Below, one piece after another: positions 51,801 to 63,073 of a stretch of DNA of 64,000 nucleotides. The DNA is from Stenopsyche tienmushanensis (lineage: Eukaryota > Arthropoda > Insecta > Trichoptera > Stenopsychidae): NCBI GenBank assembly GCA_008973525.1, contig WACJ01000007.1:124001-188000 (forward strand), in the 5' to 3' direction. The position numbers and the translations under genes are program-made. Each line of letters begins with the position of its first letter. Within the stretch, counting starts at the first letter, position 1. The notes below the pieces were generated by a model. It had not been told where the DNA came from, did not search any database, and worked only from the letters and a program-made list of their open reading frames with translations.

Positions 51801-54658
51801 TTCCATCCACAGAGAAATATGAAATTTAATCATCTAACTAATCACTTTTAATATTTTATTTTTCAATTTTTTATGTATTCTAATTTTTCTACATTAATTT
51901 TCGTCTTAGTAATAAAAAGTATTAAGTCTAAGACATGCAGGTGACGGGAAAAAAATGTTTATTTATACTTCAAATAAATTAGGGCAAATTTCTTATCGGA
52001 GGAATTTATACAAAAATATACCAATTACTCACTGGAATTCCTTTTTTCAGAGCTCGTACAATTTAAAATTAATACAGGCATCCCCGTGCGTGGGGTCCAA
52101 AAGGGTCCTTATCTTTATTGTTATCCGACAGCCCTGGTCCCTCAGTAGCGAAGGTCTACAAGTCCGGCTACCGATGTCACACAATCATCACCATCGTCTA
52201 ATTGAGTGAAAAGTGATAAGGTGGCAGTTTTTTATTTGTATCAATGAGACCTTCTGATCCACTGTCGATAAAGTTACACTGGGTGCAGAGTGGAATTCTG
52301 GGCTTTGGAACAGTCATTACGACATTTCAACATTGGGGATAGTCGTAATTATTTTATCTTTCCCGGTGACAATGCCCATATTATTTGGCGATTTAAAACC
52401 AGATAGGACCTGAGCCTTATATAAAGTTGGCAAATTAATATAGGGTAGGACAATTTAGATGCTACTTATGTCCAATAAAATGTATACATAATGTGTATGA
52501 AATTGAAGCGAAGATATAAATGTCAAAATTTGTATAATAATCTTTGCATGATTATGATATTTACGGTTAAAGTCATTTATATCATCAACCGTGTATTATT
52601 CTTCCAAATTTCCATAAAGCGAACTGATTCTGCATTATAATGCCTGGATCATTGATGAATAAATGATGTAGGTTTTTGATTGACTCTTAAAACCTTTCGT
52701 TCATTTACAATATTTTTATACTCATAAAGTTTATCCATCGTTTGATTTGTTGTTCAGAATTATGCCCTATTTATGATGTAATCTAATTATTTCTAGTAAA
52801 TTAGACTATATATTTAAATGGTAATAGATACGTAAAAATAAAGGATCAATCAGAAATGTTGTTTTAACTGTTCCAATTAACTGCAAATAAATTTAAAAAA
52901 GGGTGTCGCAGTAAAATCTGAGAATCGCGCAGCTCGAAACATTTGTTAAATGACAGCTATAATTAAGTTACAATGATCGGGTGGATTTTGTGCGTTAAGT
53001 GCGACGTTATTGGCCTCACAATGGTGCTTCGAGCATTAATTCAATGAGGTGGATTCTACCACTCCAAGAAGGGGCAGCTCAAGATAATAAAACGAAAAAG
53101 ATTTCTAATTAAGATAAGTGTGTGTTTTCCATTAACTTTCTTGCGTTTTTGGTTAATCGTATCAGTCGTCCGGTGGACTCGTTCATTTGGTTTATGTGCA
53201 TTTTATTTGGGTTCGCTTCCTGCGACCGGTGTAATTTAAAAGGCATTTCAGATAAACATGGACATAACCTGAGATATGACGCTGGACAAGCATCATCCGA
53301 AGGTCTTCGAGTACCACACTATGGAAAAAAATCCTCAATCAAAATATTTCAGGTGATACTTGATGCTAAATCGCGACATTAGGCGAACACTTGGAATGTC
53401 TCACTTTATCAAGATTTTTCGTATGTCGTATATTTTTAATTAATTTATCGCGAATGTATCAATAAAACCTGAGGGGTTTCTTGAAGAAGTAATTTCACGA
53501 CATTATTTTGATTGCTCAAATGTTCAGATATTGGAACCCAATCGCAGAAAGTCGATGCGTTGAAATTCCTATAAACAGAAGCCATCAAATAAGATCCCTT
53601 TTTTATTTACTCTTTTCTGTGGAAATGGTAAAAAAAACATCCTGAATTATTTTAAAAATTCAAAAGTGGTTCTTGGTTTCAATAATTATAATGATTTTAT
53701 AAACATTTCTTAAATGCATAATTATGTTTCATAGACATAAAACAAAGCTTCTTAATAAGATTTTTTTAAATGAATGACAATAAAAAAATAGGAATGCTTC
53801 TACAGATACTATAATTGTTGTTATCGGACATAAACAAACTCCAAAGCAGATTTTTTTCAGAGAGATTCAGAGGTAATTGATGGATTATGGAAGGAGTTCC
53901 ATTTCCTTTCACATATTGTTAAAAATTATGATAAGATTTTTTTAATAGAAACTTTAAAGGGGGAAAAAATCTATGAATTTATGGCAAAATTACTACTTAT
54001 AAGCGGCCATGTTTGACTTAATTATTGGTCTTAGTGCTCACATTTTTAGATCCAGGAAGTCAAATTAAATCTGGTTATTAAAACAAGACTTAAGTAACTA
54101 TCACATTTTACTAGATTTAAAAATAATAGCTTAAGAACTAATTCTTTCCCCGGTGCTTGTTTATTTTTCCTGTTCTCATTATAAGAATTTAAAAAATACT
54201 CTATCTCATCGATCTTCTTAAATTTTTAGTTATCATAATTAAATATATGGTGCAACATAAAATAATGCAAATTTAAACATATCCGTATATTTAAGAAAGT
54301 ATATAATATAAAGAATTTAAATGAAAGTTTTGTTCAAATAGTCATTGCATTATTGCAATTATTTTTCTCCAATTTATCAATTGATTACTTGGAGTTATTT
54401 GGAAGCTTATCTGATGAATAAACTGAAAAAGTCTTACCTTTTAACAATATTTTCCGTATACTTCTTCTCAGCATGGTGCAGTTCCAATGTCTTTGCCGAA
54501 ATTGGTAACCACATTCTGAAGCGCCCATGGCGGCGCCGCGCTCCACGTGTTTTAGAAGCGCTGTCTCGTTCTTGCAGATATCTGCTAACTTTCCGCGCAT
54601 TTTACGAGCCTTTTTGCAGACCATCTTCGGATCCAACAGCACGTGGCTACCGGTGGCC
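37251..54658 (-). CDS. Wnt6: Wnt6 secreted signalling protein; three coding exons, 5' exon not found
   Basis: Wnt proteins are secreted, lipid-modified ligands that bind Frizzled receptors and activate beta-catenin or planar polarity signalling. Three exons join in phase: 54658-54438 (221 nt, begins with the last base of a split codon, ends with one base of the next), 38085-37778 (308 nt) and 37712-37251 (462 nt including TGA). Together they encode about 329 residues, close to the usual 350-370 minus the signal peptide. The order of motifs is that of Wnt6: GSHVLLDP near the start, ECGYQFRQRHWNCT, DTRETGFVNAITAAG, a Gly/Pro-rich spacer, WGGCGDNIRYGHRKSRDFMDA, CKCHGLSGSC and a cysteine-dense C terminus. 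The WGGCGD block and the CHGLSGSCTLKTCW context fit Wnt6 better than Wnt1 or Wnt10, judged from memory of vertebrate Wnt6. The exon for the start codon and signal peptide was not recognised. Introns are 16,352 bp and 65 bp. Confidence 0.93.
37713..37777 (-). other. Wnt6: Wnt6 short intron (65 bp)
   Basis: Donor GTAAAT and acceptor TTTCAG, phase 0, AT-rich. This size is typical of a minimal insect intron. Confidence 0.93.
37778..38085 (-). CDS. Wnt6: Wnt6 exon (central part)
   Basis: The acceptor is ACATAG (AG at 38086-38087) and the donor is CTG|GTAAAT with the intron starting at 37777. The first two bases complete the Asp codon begun in the upstream exon, giving KDTRETGFVNAITAAG across the junction. 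The exon carries ITRACTAGELVQCSCDKA, then a low-complexity insert of six glycines followed by a Pro/Ser-rich segment, then WQWGGCGDNIRYGHRKSRDF and the helix ending LIKLHNNNAGRL. The WGGCGDN motif and the HNN-AGR motif are hallmarks of the family. A linker of variable sequence between CSCD and WGGCGD is normal for Wnt6. Confidence 0.95.
39340..39960. other. GC-richer intronic island
   Basis: About 600 bp in the Wnt6 intron with clearly higher GC. It contains a minus-strand B-box-like string near 39.38 kb and two overlapping plus frames (39495-39806, 39590-39814) without domains. It is a candidate intronic enhancer or an old repeat. Confidence 0.35.
41116..41131. repeat. Target-site duplication, left copy
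   Basis: agatcctaaaaaagtg directly precedes the retrotransposon leader. It is part of the mariner codons for LDPKK and is repeated exactly at 45887-45902. Confidence 0.95.
41132..41387 (+). promoter_or_regulatory. 5' untranslated leader of the retrotransposon
   Basis: 256 nt between the target-site duplication and the first ORF1 ATG. In non-LTR elements this part usually carries an internal promoter so that new copies stay transcribable; I infer the same here. A GC-rich stretch (gctgcgccgcgccg) followed by tataaata lies near 41188-41210. Confidence 0.6.
41388..42644 (+). CDS. Retrotransposon ORF1, gag-like nucleic-acid-binding protein
   Basis: 418 residues starting MEPDIMENLT. The N-terminal half is charged and rich in Lys, Arg, Gln and Pro, with a basic stretch around residues 150-175 that could bind RNA or act as a nuclear signal. 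The C-terminal part carries zinc knuckles from about residue 338: CYRCQGTGHTTRDC, CRRCGEAGHKAATC and a third variant beginning CCLICKDKG. In R1-clade elements ORF1 packages the element RNA and guides it to the target. The frame is intact. The stop at 42642-42644 overlaps the start of ORF2 by 22 nt in the -1 frame, an arrangement that allows translational coupling or frameshifting. Confidence 0.93.
   Translation: MEPDIMENLTMILDEMDEYVNTHTTVHGKLKVGIKKARLLVHALVDLETPVHQKIPTTDKETQTCTKERKELRNNVIQTNSGKAAKWMAPRREEDKTTSQHIQRATTKRAVMAKAPPHAQAQLPRPAKSPTVALPTEWTTVANRKKMRKENHHQGQASKKGQAQRKRKPRTRRDAIVITLEEGKEGASYAETLKTLRKNVNPDELGAKIASIRKSRRGDAVVIELEKDSNDTATLVQNMSKALGAETRIRKMVPMETLTILDIEEGMVEGDIITALTRDTDLAPEDVSIKYLKSGSWGTQLAIASVPVQASARLLEAKKIKIGWTYCRLQRKNSIPKCYRCQGTGHTTRDCKNPDRSTMCRRCGEAGHKAATCTNNPCCLICKDKGAGANTNHSMGTKECPAHRGAIHKAKKWPASSR
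42623..44350 (+). CDS. Retrotransposon ORF2, endonuclease and N-terminal part of reverse transcriptase
   Basis: Begins at ATG 42623 inside the end of ORF1 (MASVLQINLNCCRAAQDLM). Residues 1 to about 215 form an exonuclease-endonuclease-phosphatase domain: GDFNAKAPEWGS supplies the catalytic Asp/Asn, SVIDVTF the metal-binding Asp and SDHRY the catalytic His. This domain nicks the target to prime reverse transcription. RT motifs follow from about residue 420: KKAPGLDGVPN, the region around LIPKGK, GFRAGRSTIDAV and motif A, ALDVKNAFNSARW, with the first catalytic Asp. The reading frame is open up to EIDVPP and then enters a T22 tract. The track of Phe codons and about 37 codons beyond it are not native sequence. 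Confidence 0.93.
44351..44372 (+). repeat. T22 homopolymer interrupting ORF2
   Basis: Twenty-two T in a row on the coding strand, between RT motif A and motif B. The upstream frame and the downstream frame differ, and about a dozen residues normally found between VPP and the LLY block of R1 reverse transcriptases are missing. It could be an assembly or base-calling fault, or a tiny antisense poly(A)-type insertion with a local deletion. Confidence 0.9.
44373..45627 (+). pseudogene. Retrotransposon ORF2, C-terminal part of reverse transcriptase and zinc knuckle (shifted frame)
   Basis: Open from just after the T22 tract to the stop at 45625-45627, in a different frame from the upstream half. 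It holds RT motif B (AGVPQGSVLGPTLWN), motif C (FADDVAIL, the two catalytic Asp), motif E (YLGVEID) and the thumb region. The C terminus has CHHCGAELDDAAHTLFDC, the CX2CX7HX4C knuckle of the R1 clade. The first Met in this frame is at 44446, but it lies inside RT and is not a native start. With the frame broken upstream, no complete RT is encoded by this copy as assembled. Confidence 0.92.
45628..45847 (+). other. 3' untranslated region of the retrotransposon
   Basis: 220 nt of GC-richer sequence ending cccctccttcg just before the poly(A). In R1-clade elements the 3' UTR is recognised by the reverse transcriptase to start target-primed copying. Confidence 0.8.
45848..45887 (+). repeat. Poly(A) tail of the retrotransposon
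   Basis: About 40 A in a row, followed at once by the right target-site duplication. The long uninterrupted tail agrees with a young insertion. Confidence 0.95.
45887..45902. repeat. Target-site duplication, right copy
   Basis: agatcctaaaaaagtg directly follows the poly(A) tail; the first A may belong to the tail. An exact match with no mismatch implies a recent insertion. Confidence 0.95.
46121..54437. other. Rest of the Wnt6 intron
   Basis: Mostly AT-rich, with more complex patches at 47390-47700, 49170-49330, 49640-49830, 51030-51260, 52080-52340 and 52900-53300. The plus frame 51062-51382 (106 codons) has no recognised domain. No further transposon recognised apart from the tRNA-like fragment at 48.55 kb. 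Confidence 0.5.
48526..48600 (+). repeat. Possible tRNA-derived SINE fragment in the Wnt6 intron
   Basis: tggtggtttagatc (A-box-like) precedes ggttcaaatcc (B-box-like, 48568-48578) by about 40 bp. It is partly alignable by eye with the 9.9-kb fragment. It is not an intact tRNA. Confidence 0.3.
54438..54658 (-). CDS. Wnt6: Wnt6 exon (N-terminal part of mature protein)
   Basis: The acceptor is a T-rich tract ending in TTTAG at 54659-54660; the donor is G|GTAAGA with the intron starting at 54437. The exon begins with one base completing a split codon, then encodes ATGSHVLLDPKMVCKKARK and continues to KILLK plus one base of the next codon. It contains the conserved first Wnt cysteines (MVCKKAR, DICKNET, SECGYQF, HWNCT). 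Two N-glycosylation sequons are visible: NET, and NCT in the position usually glycosylated in Wnts. Because the exon starts in mid-codon with no hydrophobic leader, an upstream exon with the signal peptide must exist. That exon should end two bases into a codon before a GT donor; I could not find a convincing one up to 64 kb. Confidence 0.93.
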
Positions 54659-54714
54659 CTAAACAACAACAAAAAAACAATCTTAACCAATTGTTTAAGC
54701 AAACTCGAGTAATT

Positions 54715-54984
54715 CTATCGTAAAAGTTCGTGCGATTTCGATTCCAGCGAATTCAGTTTAGCATACTCGGAATCCATTACAAAAATGGGTAGCTGTTTAA
54801 ATAATAGCAGTTTAGGACTGGATGTTATTTCGCAGATTTCATCACCTCCGAAATAAGCAACATTCTGAAAATTTATGTTTTTCATTCGATGTTGCAAATT
54901 GGCCATAAGGATATTCAGAGCCACCCACTCGTCTGTACTAGAAGCTGAAGACTCCAGACAGTTATTGCACCATTTCCGATACAA
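54715..54984 (-). other. Unrecognised open frame just upstream of the Wnt6 exon (89 codons)
   Basis: Reads MYRKWCNNCLESSASSTDEW through FQNVAYFGGDEICEITSSPK to the end. Composition looks protein-like and the frame starts 57 bp before the Wnt6 exon on the same strand. It does not match the Wnt N-terminal region and carries no signal peptide. It ends at a stop before the Wnt6 acceptor, so it is not a simple extension. It could be an unrelated coding relic or chance. Confidence 0.25.
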
Positions 54985-57900
54985 TCGTCTACGACTCTAT
55001 TACATCATGCGTTAGACCATTACCGCAATGCATCGGTTCAAACATGTTTACATTTTTATTGGATGTGTAATGTAAATGTAGAAAAAACGTAATAATCCAG
55101 CAATATTCACAGCTTGAGGCATTTTGATCGCGATAAACACAATTTGCGATCAGTATAAACATTTTTCGCAGATTTTTCGAAAAATTCGTTGAGTGATGAT
55201 TGATGATTGACGCAAGAAAGTTACGATTCTTGAGTGTATACACTTGAATCCTCGATCCGGGAAGAAGAGAAATCCAACTAGAGGATTCATATAATAATAA
55301 TGTTATTTATTTTTGTATTATAAATTTAAACATTAAAATATAAGAAAAGTAATCTAATCGTCGACTAAAATTACGATGTTTTAATATTCAACAGTGATGA
55401 TTCTATGATTCAGAATCTTAGAAATTTGTTGTGCTATTTTTCTTTTTAAGCATTCACTTGTAAGATAAATAACGTAATAGTGAATTTTATCTAAACATTT
55501 ATATTTAAATATAAATACATAGTCTAAGACGTCTGCTGCATACTGCAGATATTATTTTTGGCACCAAAATTTTGACGTTAGAGGTTTTCATAAATTGAAT
55601 GTTTAAATTATCGAATATAAATCATATCTAATGTTTTAAATTAAGATACTCAATAATTATTTGCTTATAGTTTCAGTGAATTTCAATATTTTTTAATCGC
55701 TGTGAAAAATCATAAAATACAAGAAGTTATCAACATTTAAGACGATTCGTAAAGCTTTTATGATGAATGAAAGTGTTTATGTTAATTATAATTGACAGCC
55801 CCATTTTCTCACAGGAAAACGAAACTTATATACAATGGTTATCGCATAAGAAATAGAACTAATGAGAAAATACGAGAAATTGGGAGATATGTTTATAAAA
55901 CTTGATAAAAACCACATCTCTAACCATATTGTTATTGTCGTATCTTTGATATGCAGTGATCGATAACTTTCATTTTGATCAGCATTTTGGATGGAGCATT
56001 TTGTAAAATTTAATTGGTTTCATAATGGATGATGCATATTCATTAATTATATTAAATCATTAGAGGACATATTTCACCATGTTCATCGGATACATATTAA
56101 TAACAAATTATGTTGTTTACTCGTAGTCTTTTTTATGAATATAAAAGGGTATACGTTATACCCAATGATTATAAATGTATTAATTTGTGTACGTAATGCA
56201 TAAAGATACTACGTTAAAGAGGTATAATTAAGTATATATCTGATAAAGTTTATAAATTACAATCAATACACTGGGTATCAATACACTGGATCTTGTATAG
56301 TACTTATTATATAGTGAATTAATATTTCGTTTTAATTTGAATTGTGATTGATGCTCCAGTTATAACATAATGCTGACTGCTCGCGAAAAACTGCAATTTC
56401 GACGAATTCGTGGCGTGGGCGAAGTGGCTAATTGTGCGCTCGTTATCATATTCATAAAGCTCCAGAAGCACAACGATCTATCCTGATTATTAACAATTCT
56501 TCGACTGTTTACACGTCTTGATTCCGGCGAGATTTTTATTTACAACAAGTCTGAGACTTGGCTTCAATCAATCACCTCTAAAGGTCTCCCCATACGGTGG
56601 TTTTGCAGAAACGAAAGAGCGATGTATGTTGGCAGAAGCTAAGGAGTGCATTTAGTGCGAAATCATAGTATCGAGTTTCGGGGAAGCGGTTCGGGAAGTA
56701 AGAGGCTGAGTCGGTCCGTTGTTTATTGGTGCATGTGTTCGGAGATGTGTCAGGGTGACGGACGGATTCCAGCCGGATCCCAGCTCAGCCGCTGACTGAT
56801 CATTTGTAAACAAAAATCGTTTTAATACCCGATTCGTGTGATTACTTAATGGCCTCATTAAAACGTGTGGTGTGGGGGCCCCCGGCCCAGTGCCGGATCG
56901 TGTGAAAATGGTAATTTATCGGCCCCTTTGCCTCTAATTGGCTCCAAGAGTGTTTGGGTCATTAATTATGTTGGGCAACTCGTAATTATCAAGTAATTAG
57001 TACCGTTAAATGTACACTCGGACACAACTCTTTCTAATCATATTTGACTCGAATAATTAATTTCATTTGTTAAATTGATGGGATGTGTTTTCATCATCCG
57101 GCTCTTAAGAGCTATTGGATGTTTTTATTGAAATCAGAGCCATATTTTTTTCCATCCTGAAACACGATGGATGTGTGGATAACACAAGATCGGTATTTCA
57201 GCTATTTGAGATGTATTGACTTGAGAGAAATCCATTTCCGCTTATGGGTCATCGTACAACAAATATATGTCTCAGTATTTTGAAAATATAGTGAATTTGC
57301 TTTTAAGGTTACACCAGAAAATTTAACTTAATTTGCACTTAAAATACAATAGATCAATTTGATCTTCACGAAAAAATTAAAAACCCTTAATATTATTTCC
57401 CAGTATTTTTTGCTTATTATTCTATATGAAATAATACGTGCATTCTACCAATACCCATCTATTTACCTGCTCGATGATATACTTAAACATATTAAATCGA
57501 TTTTATTCATAAAAATATTTCTTTGGCAATAACAAAAATTAATCAAAGCCTAAGTAATTAATAAAAATCATTATTCCTCGGAAATCTTCTTTCCGGTATG
57601 TCTAACATAATATCAATACACATCTTCGAGTCCATTCTGCTACGAGTTCAAAAACAACGAAATTGAACAGTATTAAAGCGAGAATTAAATCGAGATTCCC
57701 AAATCTGAAAGTGAAAAGATTGAGGAACTTTCATACATTTATAAAAACCCTTAGATTCGTAAGTTTTCACAAGAAAACACGATGGTCTAAATGCTTACAT
57801 ACAAATAAGTAGTCTTTAATATTAGAAACATTGAGAAAATTTACTGAAAATAGCCAAGCGTATCATATGAAAATATTTCAATTTAACGGGTTTTGTTAGA

Positions 57901-60702
57901 GTTAAAAATTAAAAACATTCGATAAAACTAATGCCAAAATTTAAGTACGAGTGCATGCATATGTTTAAAGAAAGCCATGCATTTTCAGGCTTAACAATTA
58001 AATCTAAAAATTAAAACTAAGTTTGATGCTTCTTAATATATATAAACTCCAATAGTTAAATAATTTATTTAAAAAATATTTGCATTAAAAAACACAAAAA
58101 GTATCCAATTTAAAATATATCTTAAAAATATAATGATCAATTTTTAATAAAGTATGCTGGAAACAGTAATTTCGTGTATTTTTAAATTATTATTCGCATT
58201 CAATATATTTTAAGATGTGTAAGACTTTGGTATTATAGGATTACAGTTTAATTTTGCCATCATTATTAAAATTATTATCTATTTATAATATAAACAAGTT
58301 TGCTGAATTGTACAATTATTTTTGTTGTTATTCTTAATGGCATAACTAAATAACTCATATTACAGCTCCTCATTGTTTAAAACCAAATCTATAGATGGTA
58401 TTTTAAAAAATCAGTAAAAATAATTATAAGGACATTAGAATGTCACTCGTAAATTAACTTGATCTAAGAAATGTCTTGTAGTAATATCACAGATTCAATC
58501 ATCAATATGTTTTACATTAATATATTATATATTTATTTATCGCATCAATTTTTGATCGAATCATACAGGTGTAATATTAAAAGGTCACGCATAAATCAAC
58601 ACTCACAACTAGTATAAACTTTCTGATGTTATTGAGTTTTCTCAACATTAATGAAGTGTTTGTATTCGATAAAAAATAAAATATTTACAGGATGCGTAAA
58701 AAACGTTTACATAAATAATGTAATTTTTATAACATGATTGTGCAAATGATTAATAGTTTTTTGTGCCAAAAAATTATTCAATGGAAATTTTCTTCTCGTT
58801 TAATTATTGGATGGTCGCGCTACGGCGCTGATCTTTAAGCCAGTTTGCATAGTATATCGGTCAAAGTCATTATCATGTCGTAGTCTACAGAAAAGATAGC
58901 AAACTACAGGTGCGCTATGAATTGACTTGTGTTTATGTACATAGGCGAAAGATGGAAAGTAAATCTGGAAAAGTTGGATTTCACCAAAACAATAACACTT
59001 AAATATATGCTTTTTACGATCGAAAACGCAAATATTTTCGTACACGTAAAAATACGTATTTATGCAAGGCAAAATTATGGGATAATCGAATATAGTCATT
59101 GATGGGGTTTAATGAAAGCTTTTTTAACAGTTGGTAAATAAACCTGGCTGGCTAATCATTACGTATATGTAAATAATAATTTACAACACATATCCCGTTT
59201 CGATCTACGTTTGGCTATAGCTTATAGGAAATTGCGCATATCTAGGGCCGAAGGTCAGAATTTGAAGCCTTATTCAAGAGGGGAATCCGCAAAAAAAAAA
59301 TTGCTCAAGAAGGAGTCTGCGGACTACATAAGTTTAAGAATCGTTGATGTAAATTATATGGATGTAATATTTTTTAATTGATTTAAAGATGATCTAATTA
59401 TTCAGTAAAATGCACATGTGTACGCGAAGAATCAAATAGCTTTGCAAAAACAAAATGACTACCATTAGGTTATTAGGACAAAATTTGTAACAGATTTATT
59501 AAAAGCATTATCCGAGATACACTCAAAGATGAACTTTTCGAAGACCAATTGCACTTTGACAAAGGAAAAAAAAACAATGATTCAGGATACGATTTTTTAA
59601 CATGCATCCAAATAACTGTTGATAAATGTATGAATATAGTTGATTGCCTAAAAAAATTGATAGTCAGTAAGCAAGTCTCGATCTCAAGTAATAATTACGC
59701 TACTATGATAAACGTTTTCTTTTTATAAAAAATATCTAATAAAGCAGTGATATCAAACATCTTATTAAAAGCAACTGATCTAAATGGATCAATTTCGTGT
59801 TCAAAAAAAGCAATTTTACATTTCGGTATGCATTTGATGTGGTCTTCAGCACGTATGTTTTGTTGCAAACACTTCACATCTATTATGACTGTACTCCCCA
59901 TCGCATTAAAGCCAATTTAAGATTGCACATTTTGTTTATAGTCGTCAAAGATCTCTCTTTGATGTGAGTGATTACCTTGTCTTCTCCAAAAGAGACAGCG
60001 AGATTTTTGACGAACAATAAATACGACGTCAAAATTTTATGGCACTCGATTTTAACGTAAGCAATCTCAAAAAACCACTTTAAACAATACGTAAACACCG
60101 TTAACTGCTTCAATCGTGAATTTAGGCTATTTATATAATTTCAGCTCCAGTTTCAAACCGTGGTTAATGATCTCATAAAGACAGTTAATAAATATATATT
60201 AGAGTCATTTGAATCATCTTGAGAATCATTTAATTTTATGAAAACACTTTTCTGATTGAAAATAGTTTGATGTATTGCGTATATAAGTCATTATTATTCC
60301 ATTATTATATTTTTACTAAATATTTTTTTGCATTGACTTTTGCAAAGAAATTATTTAAATTAATATTGATCAATAAAATTAAATTCTGTAATTAAACTCC
60401 ATTATAATATTTATTTTTGTATCTGTAATGTAATGATTCTTCTTTTTTTATAATTTTAATTGCAATTATTGCTTATGCTGAGATCACACTGATTAATACC
60501 AGCTTACATTAGATCACAAGATTAATAGTGATAATATGTACACAACCAATCAAAGTAGTCCTTTTTGCTCTATTAATTTATTATATTGAAAACAATATAT
60601 TTTTTTAAAAAAATCATGCAACTATCTTAGTTAACATTGCTATTAATACAATGAAATATCAACGATTGAGAATTTAAAAATACTGTTTCGGAGGTCGATC
60701 CG
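54985..60702. other. Upstream side of Wnt6, no gene recognised
   Basis: AT-rich with a GC-richer patch at about 56380-57000. An exact 13-bp repeat, atcaatacactgg, occurs at 56262-56274 and 56278-56290. Minus frames at 54989-55243, 58800-59099, 59695-59901 and 59883-60113 have no recognisable domain. The missing first Wnt6 exon could be here as a short, unrecognised exon. Confidence 0.45.
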
Positions 60703-60951
60703 TTAGACAAGAAACACACAAGTAACAAACAAATGGAACTCTTCAACAAGATTCTTGATTTCATCTTCGATCGCGTATTTTATGCATTCAAACCTAAATT
60801 GCATGGTCGGAATCTCCATCAAGAAGCCGATATTTATATGCGAAGGATTTGAGCATTGTTTATGCATATGGATTGTAGAAGTAGCTGGGTTTTGATACAG
60901 TCGGTAATAAGGCTCGTCGACATTAAATGCGTTGTTCGCAGAACAATTCAA
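60703..60951 (-). other. Unrecognised open frame (82 codons)
   Basis: Reads MNCSANNAFNVDEPYYRLYQ and onward with moderate complexity and no domain. It sits beside a GC-richer island (60955-61250) that may be conserved non-coding sequence. Confidence 0.2.
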
Positions 60952-60954
60952 TGT

Positions 60955-63073
60955 AAATGTCCATTAACGGGCTCATGTCCCGGTCTGGCAGCATTCCACG
61001 TCAAGCCCAAGCCACAGCATCCGATAGAAAAATGAAGACACGGGCCAATAAATCCATTCGAGTGATTGGGCTGACATGCAAACAACTGAGCCGCCTACAT
61101 TATAGGACAGCTTCATGCAAAGTACCGCGTATTGTTTGTGAATGGCACATCAGATAATTTGCATCGGGACCTGCAAGCCCTTATTCAGACATTATCAACA
61201 GTTAAATCAAGAATGAATGAATTAAGACAAAGGAGGCAGGCCGATGATAATTGAATTGCTACTGAGGATAATAAAGATTTCTCATCACACGAATTGATGG
61301 GGAAATGCAAATAAAATATTCGTACACATCAGTATTTACAAGTTTGATTGATTTTAGCGCCGACAAAATATTTTGTATACTTTTGATACCGAGAGATATG
61401 GAAAAAAAACGATCTCAGCGTGGATCATAAGATATACTTGTGATTCATTCAAGCTGTAAGAAGAATGATCGACAATTTTACCCAATGATTTTTTCCATGT
61501 TGAAATCAAAATTGTTCATCTTTCATGAAGAAATTCATCGTAATCATTTATTTTGTTTGTATTAATGAGACATTGATTAGCTCATAAATGTATCGTCCAG
61601 AGTGTATAAATTTGTGATTACGACACAAGAGTTAAAAGCACAATATTTCAATTAAATACAAGCAAATTAGCAAATTTGCATGGCTTGTTTATATTTTTAC
61701 CAATACTAAGTCATGGAAATACGATATTTTATACATCAGTCATATATGGTATTTTCAAATTAATTTATTCCTCGACTACCGCAGTTGTGCTTCTCTGGTT
61801 TCCAGTTAAGTAGTTATCAAATTAATAGTCAGTTCCATGTCAAATAGTCAACACGAGCGTGCTTTATTGCCCGTTTGATGGCAGAAACTCCAGCGGTAGC
61901 CTCTACAAGTAGATTTACTGCAGCATCAACGGGTTACTATTTGCATACGTTGACAGTTCTTACCATTAAGAAGCTACCATTATATTTACACGAACATAAA
62001 ACATGATTAATAACTTTCACACATTATTTACAGGCAATATAAAAATTCTTGGATGATCAAGAAGCTTTACTCTGTTATTGATTGTTTTAAAATATATTTA
62101 TGTAAATTATTAAATACATGTCATCAAGATCGAATTAATGTATTTTTTCATCATTTTTTACAATTAAATGAGACAAACACCACAATTTGAAAATATTTTT
62201 TATTATTTATGTTGTGCCACACATATCTGCTCATTTTGTGTAGTTTTAATTTTGCGTATCTTAGAATACATTTTCCAAAGTTTAATATCATATATTATTG
62301 TAAAATACAACAATGATGACCCAAAATGAACAGAAATTATCTTGAAGATATTTTGCATTAATAAGCGAAGAATCTGAATATAGATTAGAGTTGGGCTGCA
62401 ATTATCGCTGAAGGTAAATTCGTTGTTATAAGATTCTTAAATAATTAGTAATAAAAATGAAATATATTATCGATAAAAATACGGAAGCACTAATGCCGCT
62501 GATAAAAATATAATTGCAAATTTTGAAGATTCAAAAAATACTAAACATTATAAAATAAAGCATGTGAAAATCAAAATGTTCATACTAAGAATATTACTAC
62601 ATTAATCAGATCAAATTCTTATAGGCTTTAAAAAAGGCTCTTTATTAATATTTTCCTTAATTGATTTGTTTTTGAGCTTCAACTGCTTAAAACATAATCG
62701 AATATTATAACAACTTTCGTTTTACATGACCTTGTACACACATCACATATGTTTATTTTATTACAGGTATATTTTGATTAAAAAAAATAATTTAGATATA
62801 AAATAGGGAACCTCTGAAGTGCGTTTGTACCTAACGAGCATTTTATGTTTGTACTTAAAGGGAAAGTAGGTTTTGATGATAGAAATAAGTTGGTCGGTTC
62901 GTGTGGGCTTGGATTCTTATAGAATAAGGTAAGCAGAGAAACTTACTTCCATATAGAATTCCTTCTTCATACATAAATATATTATAGTCGGTAGCTGCAT
63001 GTGATTCAAGATCGAAGAAGTGGAAATAAATTTTAGCTGGTGAAATCTCTGATCGGTGAATTCCAGCAGGCGG
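60955..63073. other. Non-coding sequence
   Basis: GC-richer at about 60955-61250 and 61850-61950, otherwise AT-rich. No gene recognised. Confidence 0.45.

Larger units (their letters stand above)
38086..54437 (-). other. Wnt6: Wnt6 large intron (16,352 bp)
   Basis: GT-AG intron in the split Asp codon. It holds a mariner relic split by an R1-type retrotransposon (40665-46120), a GC-richer stretch at 39340-39960, a tRNA-like repeat fragment near 48.55 kb, and islands of more complex sequence around 49.2-49.8, 51.0-51.4, 52.1-52.4 and 52.9-53.1 kb. No conserved coding exon was recognised inside it. Confidence 0.9.

Noticed and set aside
54989..55243. Candidate signal-peptide exon for Wnt6 (MFILIANCVYRDQNASS...)
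   Set aside because: The only nearby GT donors give the wrong phase for the acceptor at 54659, and the segment is not a convincing signal peptide.
59537..59700. Possible reverse-transcriptase scrap (FEDQLHFDKGKKNNDSGY like QYGFRAGRST-D)
   Set aside because: Only one short block agrees; no other RT motif is found in order around it.
58800..60113. Several minus-strand open frames of 68-99 codons
   Set aside because: Adjacent frames at 59695-60113 hint at one eroded coding sequence, but no family could be recognised, so no gene is called.
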